64,000 nt of DNA, from the NCBI RefSeq assembly GCF_020883495.1, contig NZ_CP086610.1, forward strand, positions 408,501 through 472,500. The letters are read 5' to 3'. A program made the translations under genes and the position numbers. Source of the DNA: Shinella zoogloeoides. GTDB lineage: Bacteria > Pseudomonadota > Alphaproteobacteria > Rhizobiales > Rhizobiaceae. Of this stretch, positions 9,581-21,061 are shown piece after piece (the stretch's first letter is position 1; every line of letters starts with the position of its first letter). The notes under the pieces were generated by a model, which saw only the letters and a list, made by a program, of their open reading frames with translations, had not been told where the DNA came from and did not search any database.

Positions 9581-9592
9581 CAAAGCGCTTCG
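9581..9592. promoter_or_regulatory. LacI-type operator, middle copy
   Basis: CAAAGCGCTTCG differs from the perfect palindrome at one base. Its centre is about 44 bases from the aglR-proximal copy, close to four helical turns, compatible with cooperative binding or a small loop. Confidence 0.6.
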
Positions 9593-9745
9593 GCATCTAA
9601 CATCAGCCCATCCCGCAGGAAAAGCGGCATTTGGTCATTTTGCGGCGCAAAACTACGCTGCACTGCGTCAGAAGCGCCATTCTTGCCCGCAAATGATTCG
9701 GAGGGTCTTGACGAGGGCAAGGGGGAAATGGGATGAAGGGAAATC

Positions 9746-9757
9746 CAAAGCGCTTTG
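9746..9757. promoter_or_regulatory. LacI-type operator upstream of aglE
   Basis: CAAAGCGCTTTG is a perfect 12-bp palindrome 65 bases before the aglE start codon, positioned to block the aglE promoter or early transcription. It is the strongest of the three copies. Confidence 0.75.
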
Positions 9758-9822
9758 AATTTTGGGCTAGGGAAGAGACCGCCTGCTCCGGGAGAGCGGG
9801 TTTGCTATGGGAGGCAAATCAG

Positions 9823-11181
9823 GTGAAAAAGACATTGTTGATGACGGCTGCGCTCGCTCTGTTCATGGCGGGCGGCGCTATTGCTGCCGACTTGAAGTTC
9901 AAGCCGGGCGAAGATTCCAAGTTCAACTGGCAGAGCTTCGAGGACTTCAAGAAGGGCCACGACCTCAAGGGTCAGACGCTGACCATCTTCGGCCCCTGGC
10001 GCGGCGAGGACGAAGCCCTCTTCAAGAATGTCTACGCCTATTTCGTCGAGGCGACGGGCGTCGAACTGAAATATTCCTCTTCCGAGAACTATGAGCAGCA
10101 GATCGTCATCGACACACAGGCCGGCAGCCCGCCGGACGTCGCCATCCTGCCGCAGCCGGGCCTGATCGCCGACCTCGCCTCCAAGGGTTATCTGACGCCG
10201 CTCGGCGACGAGACCAAGCAGTGGCTGCTCGACAACTACGCCGCCGGCCAGTCCTGGGTCGACCTTTCGACCTACAAGGGCAAGGACGGCAATGCCGCGC
10301 TCTATGCCTTCCCCTACAAGATCGACGTGAAGTCGCTCGTCTGGTACGTGCCGGAAAACTTCGAGGATGCCGGCTACGAAGTGCCGAAGACCATGGAAGA
10401 CCTGAAGGCGCTGACGGAAAAGATCGTCGCCGACGGCGGCACGCCCTGGTGCATCGGCCTCGGTTCGGGCGGCGCGACCGGCTGGCCGGCGACCGACTGG
10501 GTCGAAGACCTGATGCTGCGCACACAGACGCCGGAAACCTACGACAAGTGGGTGACGAACGAGATTCCCTTCACGGACGCCGCCGTTGTCGGCGCGCTGG
10601 ATGAATTCGGCTGGTTCGCCAAGAACGACAAGTTCGTCGATGGCGGCGCGGCTGCCGTCGCCTCCACCGACTTCCGCGACAGCCCGAAGGGCCTCTTCGC
10701 CTCGCCGCCGAAGTGCTACCTGCACCACCAGGCGTCGTTCATTCCGTCCTTCTTCCCGGAAGGCACGGTCGTCGGCGAGGATGCGGACTTCTTCTACATG
10801 CCGCCCTATGCCAGCAAGCCGGAACTCGGCAATCCCGTCCTCGGCGCCGGCACGCTCGCCATGATCACCAAGGACACGCCGGCCTCGCGCGCCTTCATCG
10901 AGTTCCTGAAGACGCCGATCGCCCATGAACTCTGGATGGCGCAGACCAGCTTCCTGACGCCCTTCAAGAGCGCCAACAAGGACGCCTACGCCAACGCGCC
11001 GATGAAGAAGCAGGGTGAAATCCTGCTGAACTCGACGACCTTCCGCTTCGACGGTTCCGACCTGATGCCGGGCAAGATCGGCGCGGGCGCGTTCTGGACG
11101 GGCATGGTCGACTTCGTCGGCGGCAAGTCCGCTGCTGACGTCGCCGCCGGCGTCCAGAAGGCCTGGGACGCCATCAAGTAA
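9823..11181 (+). CDS. aglE: AglE, alpha-glucoside ABC transporter periplasmic binding protein
   Basis: The protein captures alpha-glucosides (sucrose, maltose, trehalose in S. meliloti Agl) in the periplasm for AglFGK. The start is placed at GTG 9823, nine bases after GGGAGG, because a clean signal peptide begins there (KK, hydrophobic core, cleavage after AIA-A, residues 1-21); an upstream in-frame ATG at 9733 would add 30 unlikely residues and overlap the operator. The 452-residue product has the extracellular solute-binding family 1 fold. A strong hairpin follows the gene, before aglF. Operator palindromes upstream suggest AglR control. Confidence 0.93.
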   Translation: MKKTLLMTAALALFMAGGAIAADLKFKPGEDSKFNWQSFEDFKKGHDLKGQTLTIFGPWRGEDEALFKNVYAYFVEATGVELKYSSSENYEQQIVIDTQAGSPPDVAILPQPGLIADLASKGYLTPLGDETKQWLLDNYAAGQSWVDLSTYKGKDGNAALYAFPYKIDVKSLVWYVPENFEDAGYEVPKTMEDLKALTEKIVADGGTPWCIGLGSGGATGWPATDWVEDLMLRTQTPETYDKWVTNEIPFTDAAVVGALDEFGWFAKNDKFVDGGAAAVASTDFRDSPKGLFASPPKCYLHHQASFIPSFFPEGTVVGEDADFFYMPPYASKPELGNPVLGAGTLAMITKDTPASRAFIEFLKTPIAHELWMAQTSFLTPFKSANKDAYANAPMKKQGEILLNSTTFRFDGSDLMPGKIGAGAFWTGMVDFVGGKSAADVAAGVQKAWDAIK

Positions 11182-11191
11182 ATTTCTGGTG

Positions 11192-11219
11192 AACCGGCCG
11201 GCATCCGCCGGCCGGTTTT
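11192..11219 (+). terminator. Strong hairpin between aglE and aglF
   Basis: AACCGGCCGGC at 11192-11202 pairs perfectly with GCCGGCCGGTT at 11207-11217 (11 bp, 4-base loop ATCC), ending in TTTT. It starts 10 bases after the aglE stop. In a binding-protein-dependent importer such a stem-loop usually causes partial termination or protects the upstream mRNA, giving excess binding protein. Confidence 0.75.
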
Positions 11220-11318
11220 CTCTACGCATGCGAAAGTGCAGCCGGACCATGCGGTGGGAGCCGCGTGAACGATCGATGCGCCCAAGAGGGCGGGGTGCAT
11301 TCCTGGGGAGGGACCGCC

Positions 11319-12329
11319 ATGCAGCAATTGTTATTCGCCGTCTTCACGATGGTCGGGGGCGTTCTCGCCTGCGTCGTCTATTTCTTCGGAACGAACTGGC
11401 TGCTCGACAGGATATTCCCGTCCAAGGGCATGACGGGGCCTGAAGCCTCGCGTAATCTGCGGCTTACCAATGCCATCCGCCCCTGGCTCTTCATGGCCCC
11501 TGCGCTCTTCGCGCTCGCCATCTATCTCGTCTATCCGGTTTTCGAGTCCGTGCGGCTCTCCTTCCTCGACCGCTCCGGCCAGCAGTTCGTCGGCTTCAGC
11601 AATTACATCTGGATGTTCAGCGACGGCGAATTCCGCCAGTCGATCTTCAACAATTTCCTCTGGCTCCTCGTGGTGCCGGCGCTTTCCACCTTCTTCGGCC
11701 TCGTGGTCGCCGCGCTGACCGACCGCATCTGGTGGGGCAATATCGCAAAGACCCTCATCTTCATGCCGATGGCGATCTCCTTCGTGGGTGCCGCCGTCAT
11801 CTGGAAGTTCGTCTACGACTTCCGCCCGGAAGGCTCCGAACAGATCGGCATCCTCAACGCCGTCGTCGTCGCCTTCGGCGGCACGCCCGAGGCCTGGATG
11901 ACCATTCCCTTCTGGAACAACTTCTTCCTGATGGTCATCCTGATCTGGATCCAGACGGGCTTCGCCATGGTCATCCTCTCCGCGGCCCTGCGCGGCATTC
12001 CGGAGGAGACCATCGAGGCGGCCGTCATCGACGGGGCCAACGGCTTCCAGATTTTCTTCAAGATCATGGTGCCGCAGATCTGGGGCACGATCGCCGTCGT
12101 CTGGACGACGATCACCATCCTCGTCCTCAAGGTCTTCGACATCGTGCTGGCGATGACCAACGGCCAGTGGCAGACGCAGGTTCTGGCGAACCTGATGTTC
12201 GACTGGATGTTCCGCGGCGGCGGCGATTTCGGGCGCGGCGCGTCCATCGCCGTCGTCATCATGATCCTCGTCGTCCCGATCATGATCTGGAACATCCGCA
12301 ACGCCACCAAGGAAATGGAAGGCCACTGA
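11319..12329 (+). CDS. aglF: AglF, alpha-glucoside ABC transporter permease
   Basis: This 336-residue inner membrane protein has the MalF-type permease fold. An N-terminal helix (about 5-25) precedes the usual six-helix core, and the cytoplasmic EAA loop that contacts the ATPase lies near residues 227-257 (IPEETIEAAVIDGANGF). The start at ATG 11319 follows GGGGAGGG; an in-frame ATG at 11265 lacks such a site. It is followed one base after its stop by aglG, with which it forms the translocation pore. Confidence 0.93.
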   Translation: MQQLLFAVFTMVGGVLACVVYFFGTNWLLDRIFPSKGMTGPEASRNLRLTNAIRPWLFMAPALFALAIYLVYPVFESVRLSFLDRSGQQFVGFSNYIWMFSDGEFRQSIFNNFLWLLVVPALSTFFGLVVAALTDRIWWGNIAKTLIFMPMAISFVGAAVIWKFVYDFRPEGSEQIGILNAVVVAFGGTPEAWMTIPFWNNFFLMVILIWIQTGFAMVILSAALRGIPEETIEAAVIDGANGFQIFFKIMVPQIWGTIAVVWTTITILVLKVFDIVLAMTNGQWQTQVLANLMFDWMFRGGGDFGRGASIAVVIMILVVPIMIWNIRNATKEMEGH

Positions 12330-12330
12330 G

Positions 12331-13476
12331 ATGATCGCTTCGTCCCGTTCGCCGCTTACCATCGCCGTCCATATTTCCGTCCTGCTGCTTGTCGCGCTCT
12401 GGACCCTGCCGACCGCCGGCCTTCTGATTTCCTCGCTGCGCGACAAGGACCAGCTCGCCGTCTCGGGCTGGTGGACCGCGCTCTCCACCTCCTCGCAGAA
12501 CCTCACCGGCCGCGCCGCCTCGCCGGAGGCGCAGGTGGAGAAGGACGGCAAGTTCGTCATTGCGGGCGATCTTCTGGAGGGCGGCGACGCCAAGGTCTCC
12601 GCCTTCGGCTTCCGCCCCTTGCAGCCTGCCGCCTTCGAGGCCGGCAAGCCCGCCGATATCGGCGACGGCCAGACGCTGACCGTCAACGAGGACGGCAGCT
12701 ACGAGATCGTCTCGCCGACCAAGATGGAAGGCACGCGCGGCCAGCGCATCTTCTATACGGCCTCCGTGCCGCCGCGCTTCACGCTCGACAATTATCGCGA
12801 GGTGCTGAGCGCCGCGGGCATCGGCTCGTCCTTCATCAACTCGCTGACGGTGGCGATCCCCTCGACCATCATCCCGATCCTCGTCGCCGCCTTCTGCGCC
12901 TATGCGCTCGCCTGGATGCCGTTCCCCGGCCGGGCGATCCTGATCGCCGTCATCGTCGGCCTGCTCGTCGTGCCCTTGCAGATGTCGCTGATCCCGCTGC
13001 TGCGTCTCTATAACGGCGTCGGCGCCTTCCTCGGCGTGCCGGCAAAAACCTATGTCGGCATCTGGCTCGCGCATATGGGCTTCGGCCTGCCGCTCGCGGT
13101 CTATCTGCTGCGCAACTACATGGCCGGCCTGCCGCGCGAGATCATGGAGTCGGCCCGCGTCGACGGCGCGTCGGATTTCGATATCTTCGTGAAGATCATC
13201 CTGCCGCTGTCTTTCCCGGCGCTCGCTTCCTTCGCCATCTTCCAGTTCCTGTGGACCTGGAACGACCTGCTCGTCGCCATGGTCTTCCTCGGCACGGGCA
13301 ATGACGAACTGGTGCTGACCGGGCGTCTGGTAAACCTGCTCGGCTCGCGCGGCGGCAACTGGGAAATCCTCACGGCCTCCGCCTTCATCACCATCGTCGT
13401 CCCCCTCATCGTCTTCTTCAGCCTGCAGCGCTATCTCGTGCGCGGCCTGCTGGCGGGGTCGGTCAAGGGCGGCTGA
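12331..13476 (+). CDS. aglG: AglG, alpha-glucoside ABC transporter permease with periplasmic insertion
   Basis: The second permease subunit. The C-terminal part is a standard MalG-type core with the EAA loop near residues 268-298 (LPREIMESARVDGASDF). At 381 residues it is about 100 longer than typical MalG proteins (about 280), and the extra length lies between the first helix (about 12-34) and the FTLDNY segment at residue 150. This segment is hydrophilic, periplasmic by topology, and contains alternating polar strands (LTVNEDGSYEIVSP), suggesting a small beta domain. It is immediately downstream of aglF and 23 bases before aglA. Confidence 0.92.
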   Translation: MIASSRSPLTIAVHISVLLLVALWTLPTAGLLISSLRDKDQLAVSGWWTALSTSSQNLTGRAASPEAQVEKDGKFVIAGDLLEGGDAKVSAFGFRPLQPAAFEAGKPADIGDGQTLTVNEDGSYEIVSPTKMEGTRGQRIFYTASVPPRFTLDNYREVLSAAGIGSSFINSLTVAIPSTIIPILVAAFCAYALAWMPFPGRAILIAVIVGLLVVPLQMSLIPLLRLYNGVGAFLGVPAKTYVGIWLAHMGFGLPLAVYLLRNYMAGLPREIMESARVDGASDFDIFVKIILPLSFPALASFAIFQFLWTWNDLLVAMVFLGTGNDELVLTGRLVNLLGSRGGNWEILTASAFITIVVPLIVFFSLQRYLVRGLLAGSVKGG

Positions 13477-13499
13477 CGCATACCCATAGGACAAGCAGA

Positions 13500-15152
<1,653 letters not shown>

Positions 15153-15174
15153 CGGACTTAAGGGGAGTATGAAA

Positions 15175-16266
<1,092 letters not shown>

Positions 16267-16371
16267 TTTGTCCCGTGGGCGGCAGGATTTTGCCCTGCCG
16301 CTCAACCCGATGTTAAGCGTTGGTGCCTAGTCTTTTTCCCGGAATTGATCATGCCGGGGGGCATCGGGCAT

Positions 16372-16785
16372 ATGCGTTTTCAGGATCAGGCGTCGCGCAG
16401 CAACTACCTGAACAAGGAAGAGTCCTTCATGTACGATCGGGAGAAGAGTTTCCCGATGGAGGACACCTGCAACGAGGCCCGCATCGAGTTCACCGAGAGC
16501 GGCGGCATCGTCAACCTCGTTTCGCGGCGCGGGGTGATCGTCAAGCTGTCGCGCAGCGGCGCGGTCCTCACCATGACCTCGAAGTTCCAGCTCCCGCGCA
16601 ACTTCTATCTCGATATCGTCAGCGCCCGCATCCCGATGATCGGTTGCCTGACGCAGCGCGTCTATCCCAACGACGTGGTCGAGGCCCGCTTCCTGCGGCT
16701 CCTGTCCGACAAGGATCTTCAGCGCATCTTCGTCTACTCGACGCACCGGAACCATCAGGGCCGGACGCTGGATATCTATAGCTGA
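16372..16785 (+). CDS. PilZ-like small protein of unknown role
   Basis: About 137 residues, soluble, with a central beta-rich segment (VNLVSRRGVIVKLSRSGAVL, then ILDIVSARIPMIG-type strands) resembling a PilZ-fold barrel, preceded by a charged N-terminal tail. The canonical c-di-GMP motifs RxxxR and (D/N)xSxxG are not clearly intact: there is SRRGVIVKLSRSGA rather than DxSxxG, so ligand binding is doubtful. The start is uncertain; TTG 16345, ATG 16351, ATG 16372 and ATG 16429 are all in frame, and no strong ribosome-binding site decides between them. It follows aglK by about 105 bases on the same strand but need not belong to that operon. Confidence 0.7.
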   Translation: MRFQDQASRSNYLNKEESFMYDREKSFPMEDTCNEARIEFTESGGIVNLVSRRGVIVKLSRSGAVLTMTSKFQLPRNFYLDIVSARIPMIGCLTQRVYPNDVVEARFLRLLSDKDLQRIFVYSTHRNHQGRTLDIYS

Positions 16786-16839
16786 TAGTTCAGGGATAGC
16801 CCCCCATCCGGTCTGCTGGATGAGAGGCTACGCGCCCGC

Positions 16840-18660
16840 TTACGCGAACAACACGCTCGCCCCGTGATCCGCCGGCCCGGCAATCGCGCGGAAGGGGGCG
16901 AAGAGTTCGCGGCCCATGCCGAATTCGTTGCCGGAAAGGTCGGCCGCCGCCTGCGGGCGGGCGGAAAATTCCGCGGCGTCCACCAGTACCTCGATCGTGC
17001 CATGCGTCGCGTCGAGGCGGATCGTGTCGCCGTTGCGGATGCGGCCGATGGGGCCGTTGTCCACCGCTTCGGGCGTGACGTGGATTGCGGCGGGCACCTT
17101 GCCGGAAGCGCCGGACATGCGGCCGTCCGTCAGGAGGGCGACTTTCTGGCCGCGATCCTGCAGGATGCCGAGCACGGTGGTCAGCTTGTGCAGTTCCGGC
17201 ATGCCGTTCGACTTCGGCCCCTGGAAGCGCACGACGGCGATGAAATCGCCCGTCAGCTCGCCGTTCTTGAAGGCGACGTTGAGTTCCTGCTGGTCGTGGA
17301 AGACCTTGGCCGGCGCTTCGATGACATGGCGCTCCGGCTTGACGGCGGAGATCTTGATGACCGCGCTGCCGATATTGCCGGTCAGCATCTTCAGGCCGCC
17401 GGTCGGCTGGAAGGGGGTTTCGATATTGGCGAGCACCTTCGGGTCGTGGCTGACCTTCGGCGCGGGTTCGCGGTGGACCGCGCCGTTCTCGCCGAGCCGG
17501 GGATCGATCGTATAGGCCTGAAGGCCCTGGCCGTAGACGGTGCGCACGTCGTCATGCAGCATGCCGCCCTTCAGGAGTTCCTGGATGAGGAAGCCCATGC
17601 CGCCGGCCGCATGGAAATGGTTCACGTCGGCAAGGCCGTTGGGGTAGACGCGGGCGAGCAGCGGCACGACGTCGGAAAGGTCGGAAATGTCCTTCCATGT
17701 CAAAACGATGCCGGCGGCGCGCGCCATGGCGAGAAGATGCAGCGTGTGGTTGGTCGAGCCGCCCGTGGCGTGGAGGCCGACGACGCCGTTGACGATGGAT
17801 CGCTCGTCGATCATCTCGCCGGCCGGGGTGAATTCGTTGCCCTGCGCGGTGATGGCCAGCGCCCGCTTGGCGGCTTCCTTCGTCAGCGCGTCGCGCAGCG
17901 GCGTGCCGGGATTGATGAAGGAGGCGCCGGGCATGTGGAAGCCCATGATCTCCATCAGCATCTGGTTGGAATTGGCGGTGCCGTAGAAGGTGCAGGTGCC
18001 GGGGCCGTGATAGGACTTGGACTCGGCTTCCAGCAGCTCGGCGCGGCCGGCCTTGCCTTCCGCATAGAGCTGGCGCACGCGGGCCTTCTCGTCGTTCGGC
18101 AGGCCCGAGGTCATGGGGCCTGCGGGAATGAAGACGGCCGGCAGGTGACCGAAGGTCAGCGCCGCGATGGTGAGGCCCGGCACGATCTTGTCGCAGACGC
18201 CGAGATAGACGACCGAATCGAACATGTTGTGCGACAGACCTACGCCCGCCGCCATGGCTATCAGGTCGCGCGAGAAGAGGGAAAGTTCCATGCCCGGCTG
18301 GCCCTGGGTGACGCCGTCGCACATGGCGGGCACACCGCCGGCCACCTGCGCCACGCCGCCGGCTTCCCGCGCGGCCTCGCGAATGAGGGCCGGATAGGTC
18401 TCGAACGGCTGGTGGGCCGAGAGCATGTCGTTATAGGAGGTGATGATGCCGAGGTTCGGGACGCGGTCGCCGGCGAGCGCGTCCTTCTCGGCGGGGGAAC
18501 AGACGGCAAAGCCGTGCGCAAGGTTGCCGCAGGAGAGCACGCCGCGATGCACGCCCTTGGAGGCGGCGGCGCGCACGCGGTCCAGATAGGGCTGGCGGTG
18601 CGGCTTCGAACGTTCGACGATGCGGGCGGTGATGGCTTCGATGCGCTTGTCGGCGGACAT
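16840..18660 (-). CDS. edd: Edd, 6-phosphogluconate dehydratase
   Basis: Edd converts 6-phosphogluconate to KDPG, the committed step of the Entner-Doudoroff pathway. The 606-residue product has the IlvD/Edd family signature [15 protein letters not shown] at 113-127 with Cys115, and further cysteines expected for an Fe-S cluster. ATG 18660 gives the exact usual family length; the open frame upstream to 18972 is non-homologous. It is the last gene of the zwf-pgl-edd operon and converges with the PilZ-like gene. The eda aldolase gene is not in the window. Confidence 0.97.
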   Translation of the reverse strand: MSADKRIEAITARIVERSKPHRQPYLDRVRAAASKGVHRGVLSCGNLAHGFAVCSPAEKDALAGDRVPNLGIITSYNDMLSAHQPFETYPALIREAAREAGGVAQVAGGVPAMCDGVTQGQPGMELSLFSRDLIAMAAGVGLSHNMFDSVVYLGVCDKIVPGLTIAALTFGHLPAVFIPAGPMTSGLPNDEKARVRQLYAEGKAGRAELLEAESKSYHGPGTCTFYGTANSNQMLMEIMGFHMPGASFINPGTPLRDALTKEAAKRALAITAQGNEFTPAGEMIDERSIVNGVVGLHATGGSTNHTLHLLAMARAAGIVLTWKDISDLSDVVPLLARVYPNGLADVNHFHAAGGMGFLIQELLKGGMLHDDVRTVYGQGLQAYTIDPRLGENGAVHREPAPKVSHDPKVLANIETPFQPTGGLKMLTGNIGSAVIKISAVKPERHVIEAPAKVFHDQQELNVAFKNGELTGDFIAVVRFQGPKSNGMPELHKLTTVLGILQDRGQKVALLTDGRMSGASGKVPAAIHVTPEAVDNGPIGRIRNGDTIRLDATHGTIEVLVDAAEFSARPQAAADLSGNEFGMGRELFAPFRAIAGPADHGASVLFA

Positions 18661-18784
18661 GGGAGTTATCCTGACTTCCTCGATTGCATGTTTGCACGAA
18701 AAGGCGAGCGGGAAAGCTGCGCCATCCGCGGGTAAGCGGCGTCCTCGGACGCCAGTCATGTTCGGCTTCAGCCGGCTGGGCGCG

Positions 18785-19483
18785 CTAGGGCGCCCAGTAG
18801 ATGTCGAGCGGCGTTGCCGCGCGCCGCAGAATGGCGCGGATCGGCATGTCTTCCTCCGGTCCGTCCGCTTGCGCGGCGGCAAGAACGTCCTTCTTGCCCT
18901 GTCCCTCGATATGCAGCACCAGAAGGCGGGCATCCTGAAGGCTGGCGAAGGTGAAGGTGAGGCGGGTTTCACCCGCGCCTTCCGCTTCCATGGTGATCAC
19001 GCCGCGCGGCGTTGCGGCCGAGATCGCCTCGGCGAGCCGGTTGCCGCGCGGGAAGAACGAGGCCGTATGGCCATCCGTTCCCATGCCGAGGATCGCGACG
19101 TCGAAGGGATGGCCGAGGCTTGCGGCGTCGGCGGAAGCGATCTTCGCCGCCTCTTCCGCGCTGCCGGCATCCCGGTAGAGCGGCAGGAAGCCCGCGGCCT
19201 TCGCCTTGCCCTGCAACAGGTTGTCGGCGACGAGCAGGTGGTTCGAGCGCGGATTGTCCGCCGGCACGAAGCGCTCGTCGACGAGCGTCACCGTCACCTT
19301 GCTCCAGTCGATATCGCGGCTGGAAAGCGCCTTGAAGAAGGCCTTGGGCGTGGAACCGCCGGAGACCGCGATGGTCGCGCGGCCGCGCGCGGCGATGGCG
19401 TCCGAAAGCGTGGCGGAAACCTTGTCCGCCAGCCCCTCGGCCAATGCCGCGCCATCCTTGAATTCATGCATTTCAGCGCTCAT
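18785..19483 (-). CDS. pgl: Pgl, 6-phosphogluconolactonase (DevB type)
   Basis: The 232-residue cytoplasmic enzyme hydrolyses 6-phosphogluconolactone to 6-phosphogluconate, linking Zwf and Edd. It shows the family landmarks VSGGSTP near residue 40, DERFVP near 68, and [13 protein letters not shown] near 135. Length is normal for the DevB/SOL family. It starts 9 bases after the zwf stop and ends 124 bases before edd, so the three form an operon in pathway order. Confidence 0.96.
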   Translation of the reverse strand: MSAEMHEFKDGAALAEGLADKVSATLSDAIAARGRATIAVSGGSTPKAFFKALSSRDIDWSKVTVTLVDERFVPADNPRSNHLLVADNLLQGKAKAAGFLPLYRDAGSAEEAAKIASADAASLGHPFDVAILGMGTDGHTASFFPRGNRLAEAISAATPRGVITMEAEGAGETRLTFTFASLQDARLLVLHIEGQGKKDVLAAAQADGPEEDMPIRAILRRAATPLDIYWAP

Positions 19484-19492
19484 CGGCCGTCC

Positions 19493-20965
19493 TTACGTTT
19501 CATGCCAGGTGCGGCCGTCGCGCTCGATGAGGGCGATGGCCTGGCTCGGGCCCCAGGTGCCGGCGGTGTAGCCCTGCGCCTGCTGGCCGGTCGCTTCCCA
19601 GGCCTTGAGGATCGGGTCGACCCAGCGCCATGCGGCTTCCACTTCGTCGCGGCGCATGAAGAGCGTCTGGTTGTTGCGGATGACGTCGAGCAGCAGGCGC
19701 TCGTAGGCGTCGGCATTGCGGGCGTCGAAGGCCTCGGCGAAGCTCATGTCGAGCGAGACATTGCGCAGGCGCATGCCGCCCGGACCCGGGTCCTTGATCA
19801 TCAGCGACTGCTTGACGCCTTCGTCCGGCTGCAGGCGGATGATGAGCTGGTTGGCCTCGATGCGGCCCGCCGAAGGATCGAAGATCGAATGCGGGATCGG
19901 CTTGAAGGTGATGACGATTTCCGACATGCGCGCGGCAAGGCGCTTGCCCGTGCGGATGTAGAAGGGCACGCCTGCCCAGCGCCAGTTGCCGATCTCGGCC
20001 TTGACGGCGACGAAGGTCTCCGTGTTGGAAACGCCGCCTTCCAGCTCTTCGAGGTAACCCTTGACCGGGCCGCCCGCCGAAGCGCCGGCGCGGTACTGGC
20101 CGCGCACGGTGAGGCGCTCGACATTGTACTGGTCGATGGGCTTCAGGGCGCGCAGCACTTTCAGCTTCTCGTCGCGCACGGCCTCGGCATCCATGGAGGA
20201 GGGCACTTCCATCGCCACGAGGCAGAGAAGCTGGAGAATGTGGTTCTGCACCATGTCGCGCAGCGCGCCCGCCTTGTCGTAGTAGCCGGCGCGGCTTTCG
20301 AGGCCGACCGATTCGGCGACGGTGATCTGCACATGGTCGATATGGGCGGAGTTCCACAGCGGCTCGTAGAGCGCGTTGGCGAAGCGCAGCGCCATCAGGT
20401 TCTGCACCGTCTCCTTGCCGAGATAGTGGTCGATGCGGAAGATCTGCTCTTCGTGGAAGACCTTGCCGATCGTGTTGTTCAGTTCGTTGGCGGAGGCAAG
20501 ATCGCGGCCGATCGGCTTTTCGACGACGATGCGCGTCTGCCTGGTGATCAGCTTGTGGTCGCGGATCTTCTCCGAGATGTCGCCGAAGATGGCGGGCGCG
20601 ACGGCCAGATAGAAGGCGCGCACGCGGTCCTTGCCTTCGTCCAGCAGGGTTTTCAGCTTGTCCCAGCCCTGATCGGACTTGGCGTCGACCGCCACATAGA
20701 ACAGCCGGTCGCAGAAGGTCTTGACCTGCGCGTCGTCGAATTCCTCGGCCTTCAGGTGCTCCTTCAGCGCATCGACCGCGAACTTGCGGTATTCCTCGTC
20801 CGTGAAGGCGGTACGCGACGCGCCGATGATGCGCGTCGGGTCCGAAAGCTGGCCGGCGAGCTGCCGGTGGTAGAGGGCCGGAAGGAGCTTGCGTTCCGCA
20901 AGGTCGCCGGTTCCGCCGAAGACGACATAGTCGAAAGGCTCAACGGGAATGATCTGGCTGCTCAT
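19493..20965 (-). CDS. zwf: Zwf, glucose-6-phosphate 1-dehydrogenase
   Basis: This 490-residue enzyme oxidises glucose-6-phosphate with NAD(P). The nucleotide-binding motif FGGTGDLAERK is at 16-26, EKPIG at 149-153 and the active-site signature RIDHYLGKE at 177-185. It opens the zwf-pgl-edd operon. The 96-base leader between zwf and the upstream puuB-like stop is AT-rich by local standards and is the probable promoter region, though I could not fix -35/-10 boxes with confidence. Together with the convergent agl genes it routes alpha-glucoside carbon into the Entner-Doudoroff pathway. Confidence 0.97.
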   Translation of the reverse strand: MSSQIIPVEPFDYVVFGGTGDLAERKLLPALYHRQLAGQLSDPTRIIGASRTAFTDEEYRKFAVDALKEHLKAEEFDDAQVKTFCDRLFYVAVDAKSDQGWDKLKTLLDEGKDRVRAFYLAVAPAIFGDISEKIRDHKLITRQTRIVVEKPIGRDLASANELNNTIGKVFHEEQIFRIDHYLGKETVQNLMALRFANALYEPLWNSAHIDHVQITVAESVGLESRAGYYDKAGALRDMVQNHILQLLCLVAMEVPSSMDAEAVRDEKLKVLRALKPIDQYNVERLTVRGQYRAGASAGGPVKGYLEELEGGVSNTETFVAVKAEIGNWRWAGVPFYIRTGKRLAARMSEIVITFKPIPHSIFDPSAGRIEANQLIIRLQPDEGVKQSLMIKDPGPGGMRLRNVSLDMSFAEAFDARNADAYERLLLDVIRNNQTLFMRRDEVEAAWRWVDPILKAWEATGQQAQGYTAGTWGPSQAIALIERDGRTWHET

Positions 20966-21061
20966 CGGATATCTCGATCTCGTTCTGTTGGCTTGTGTTA
21001 TAATCTAATCGATTTAAAAACACCAGCATGCAACGCAACAAAATCGGTTTTTCCATGTCGG

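Noticed and set aside
20989..21006. TATAAT at about 20999 as a plus-strand promoter
   Set aside because: No -35 at proper spacing and no plus-strand gene downstream that it could serve.
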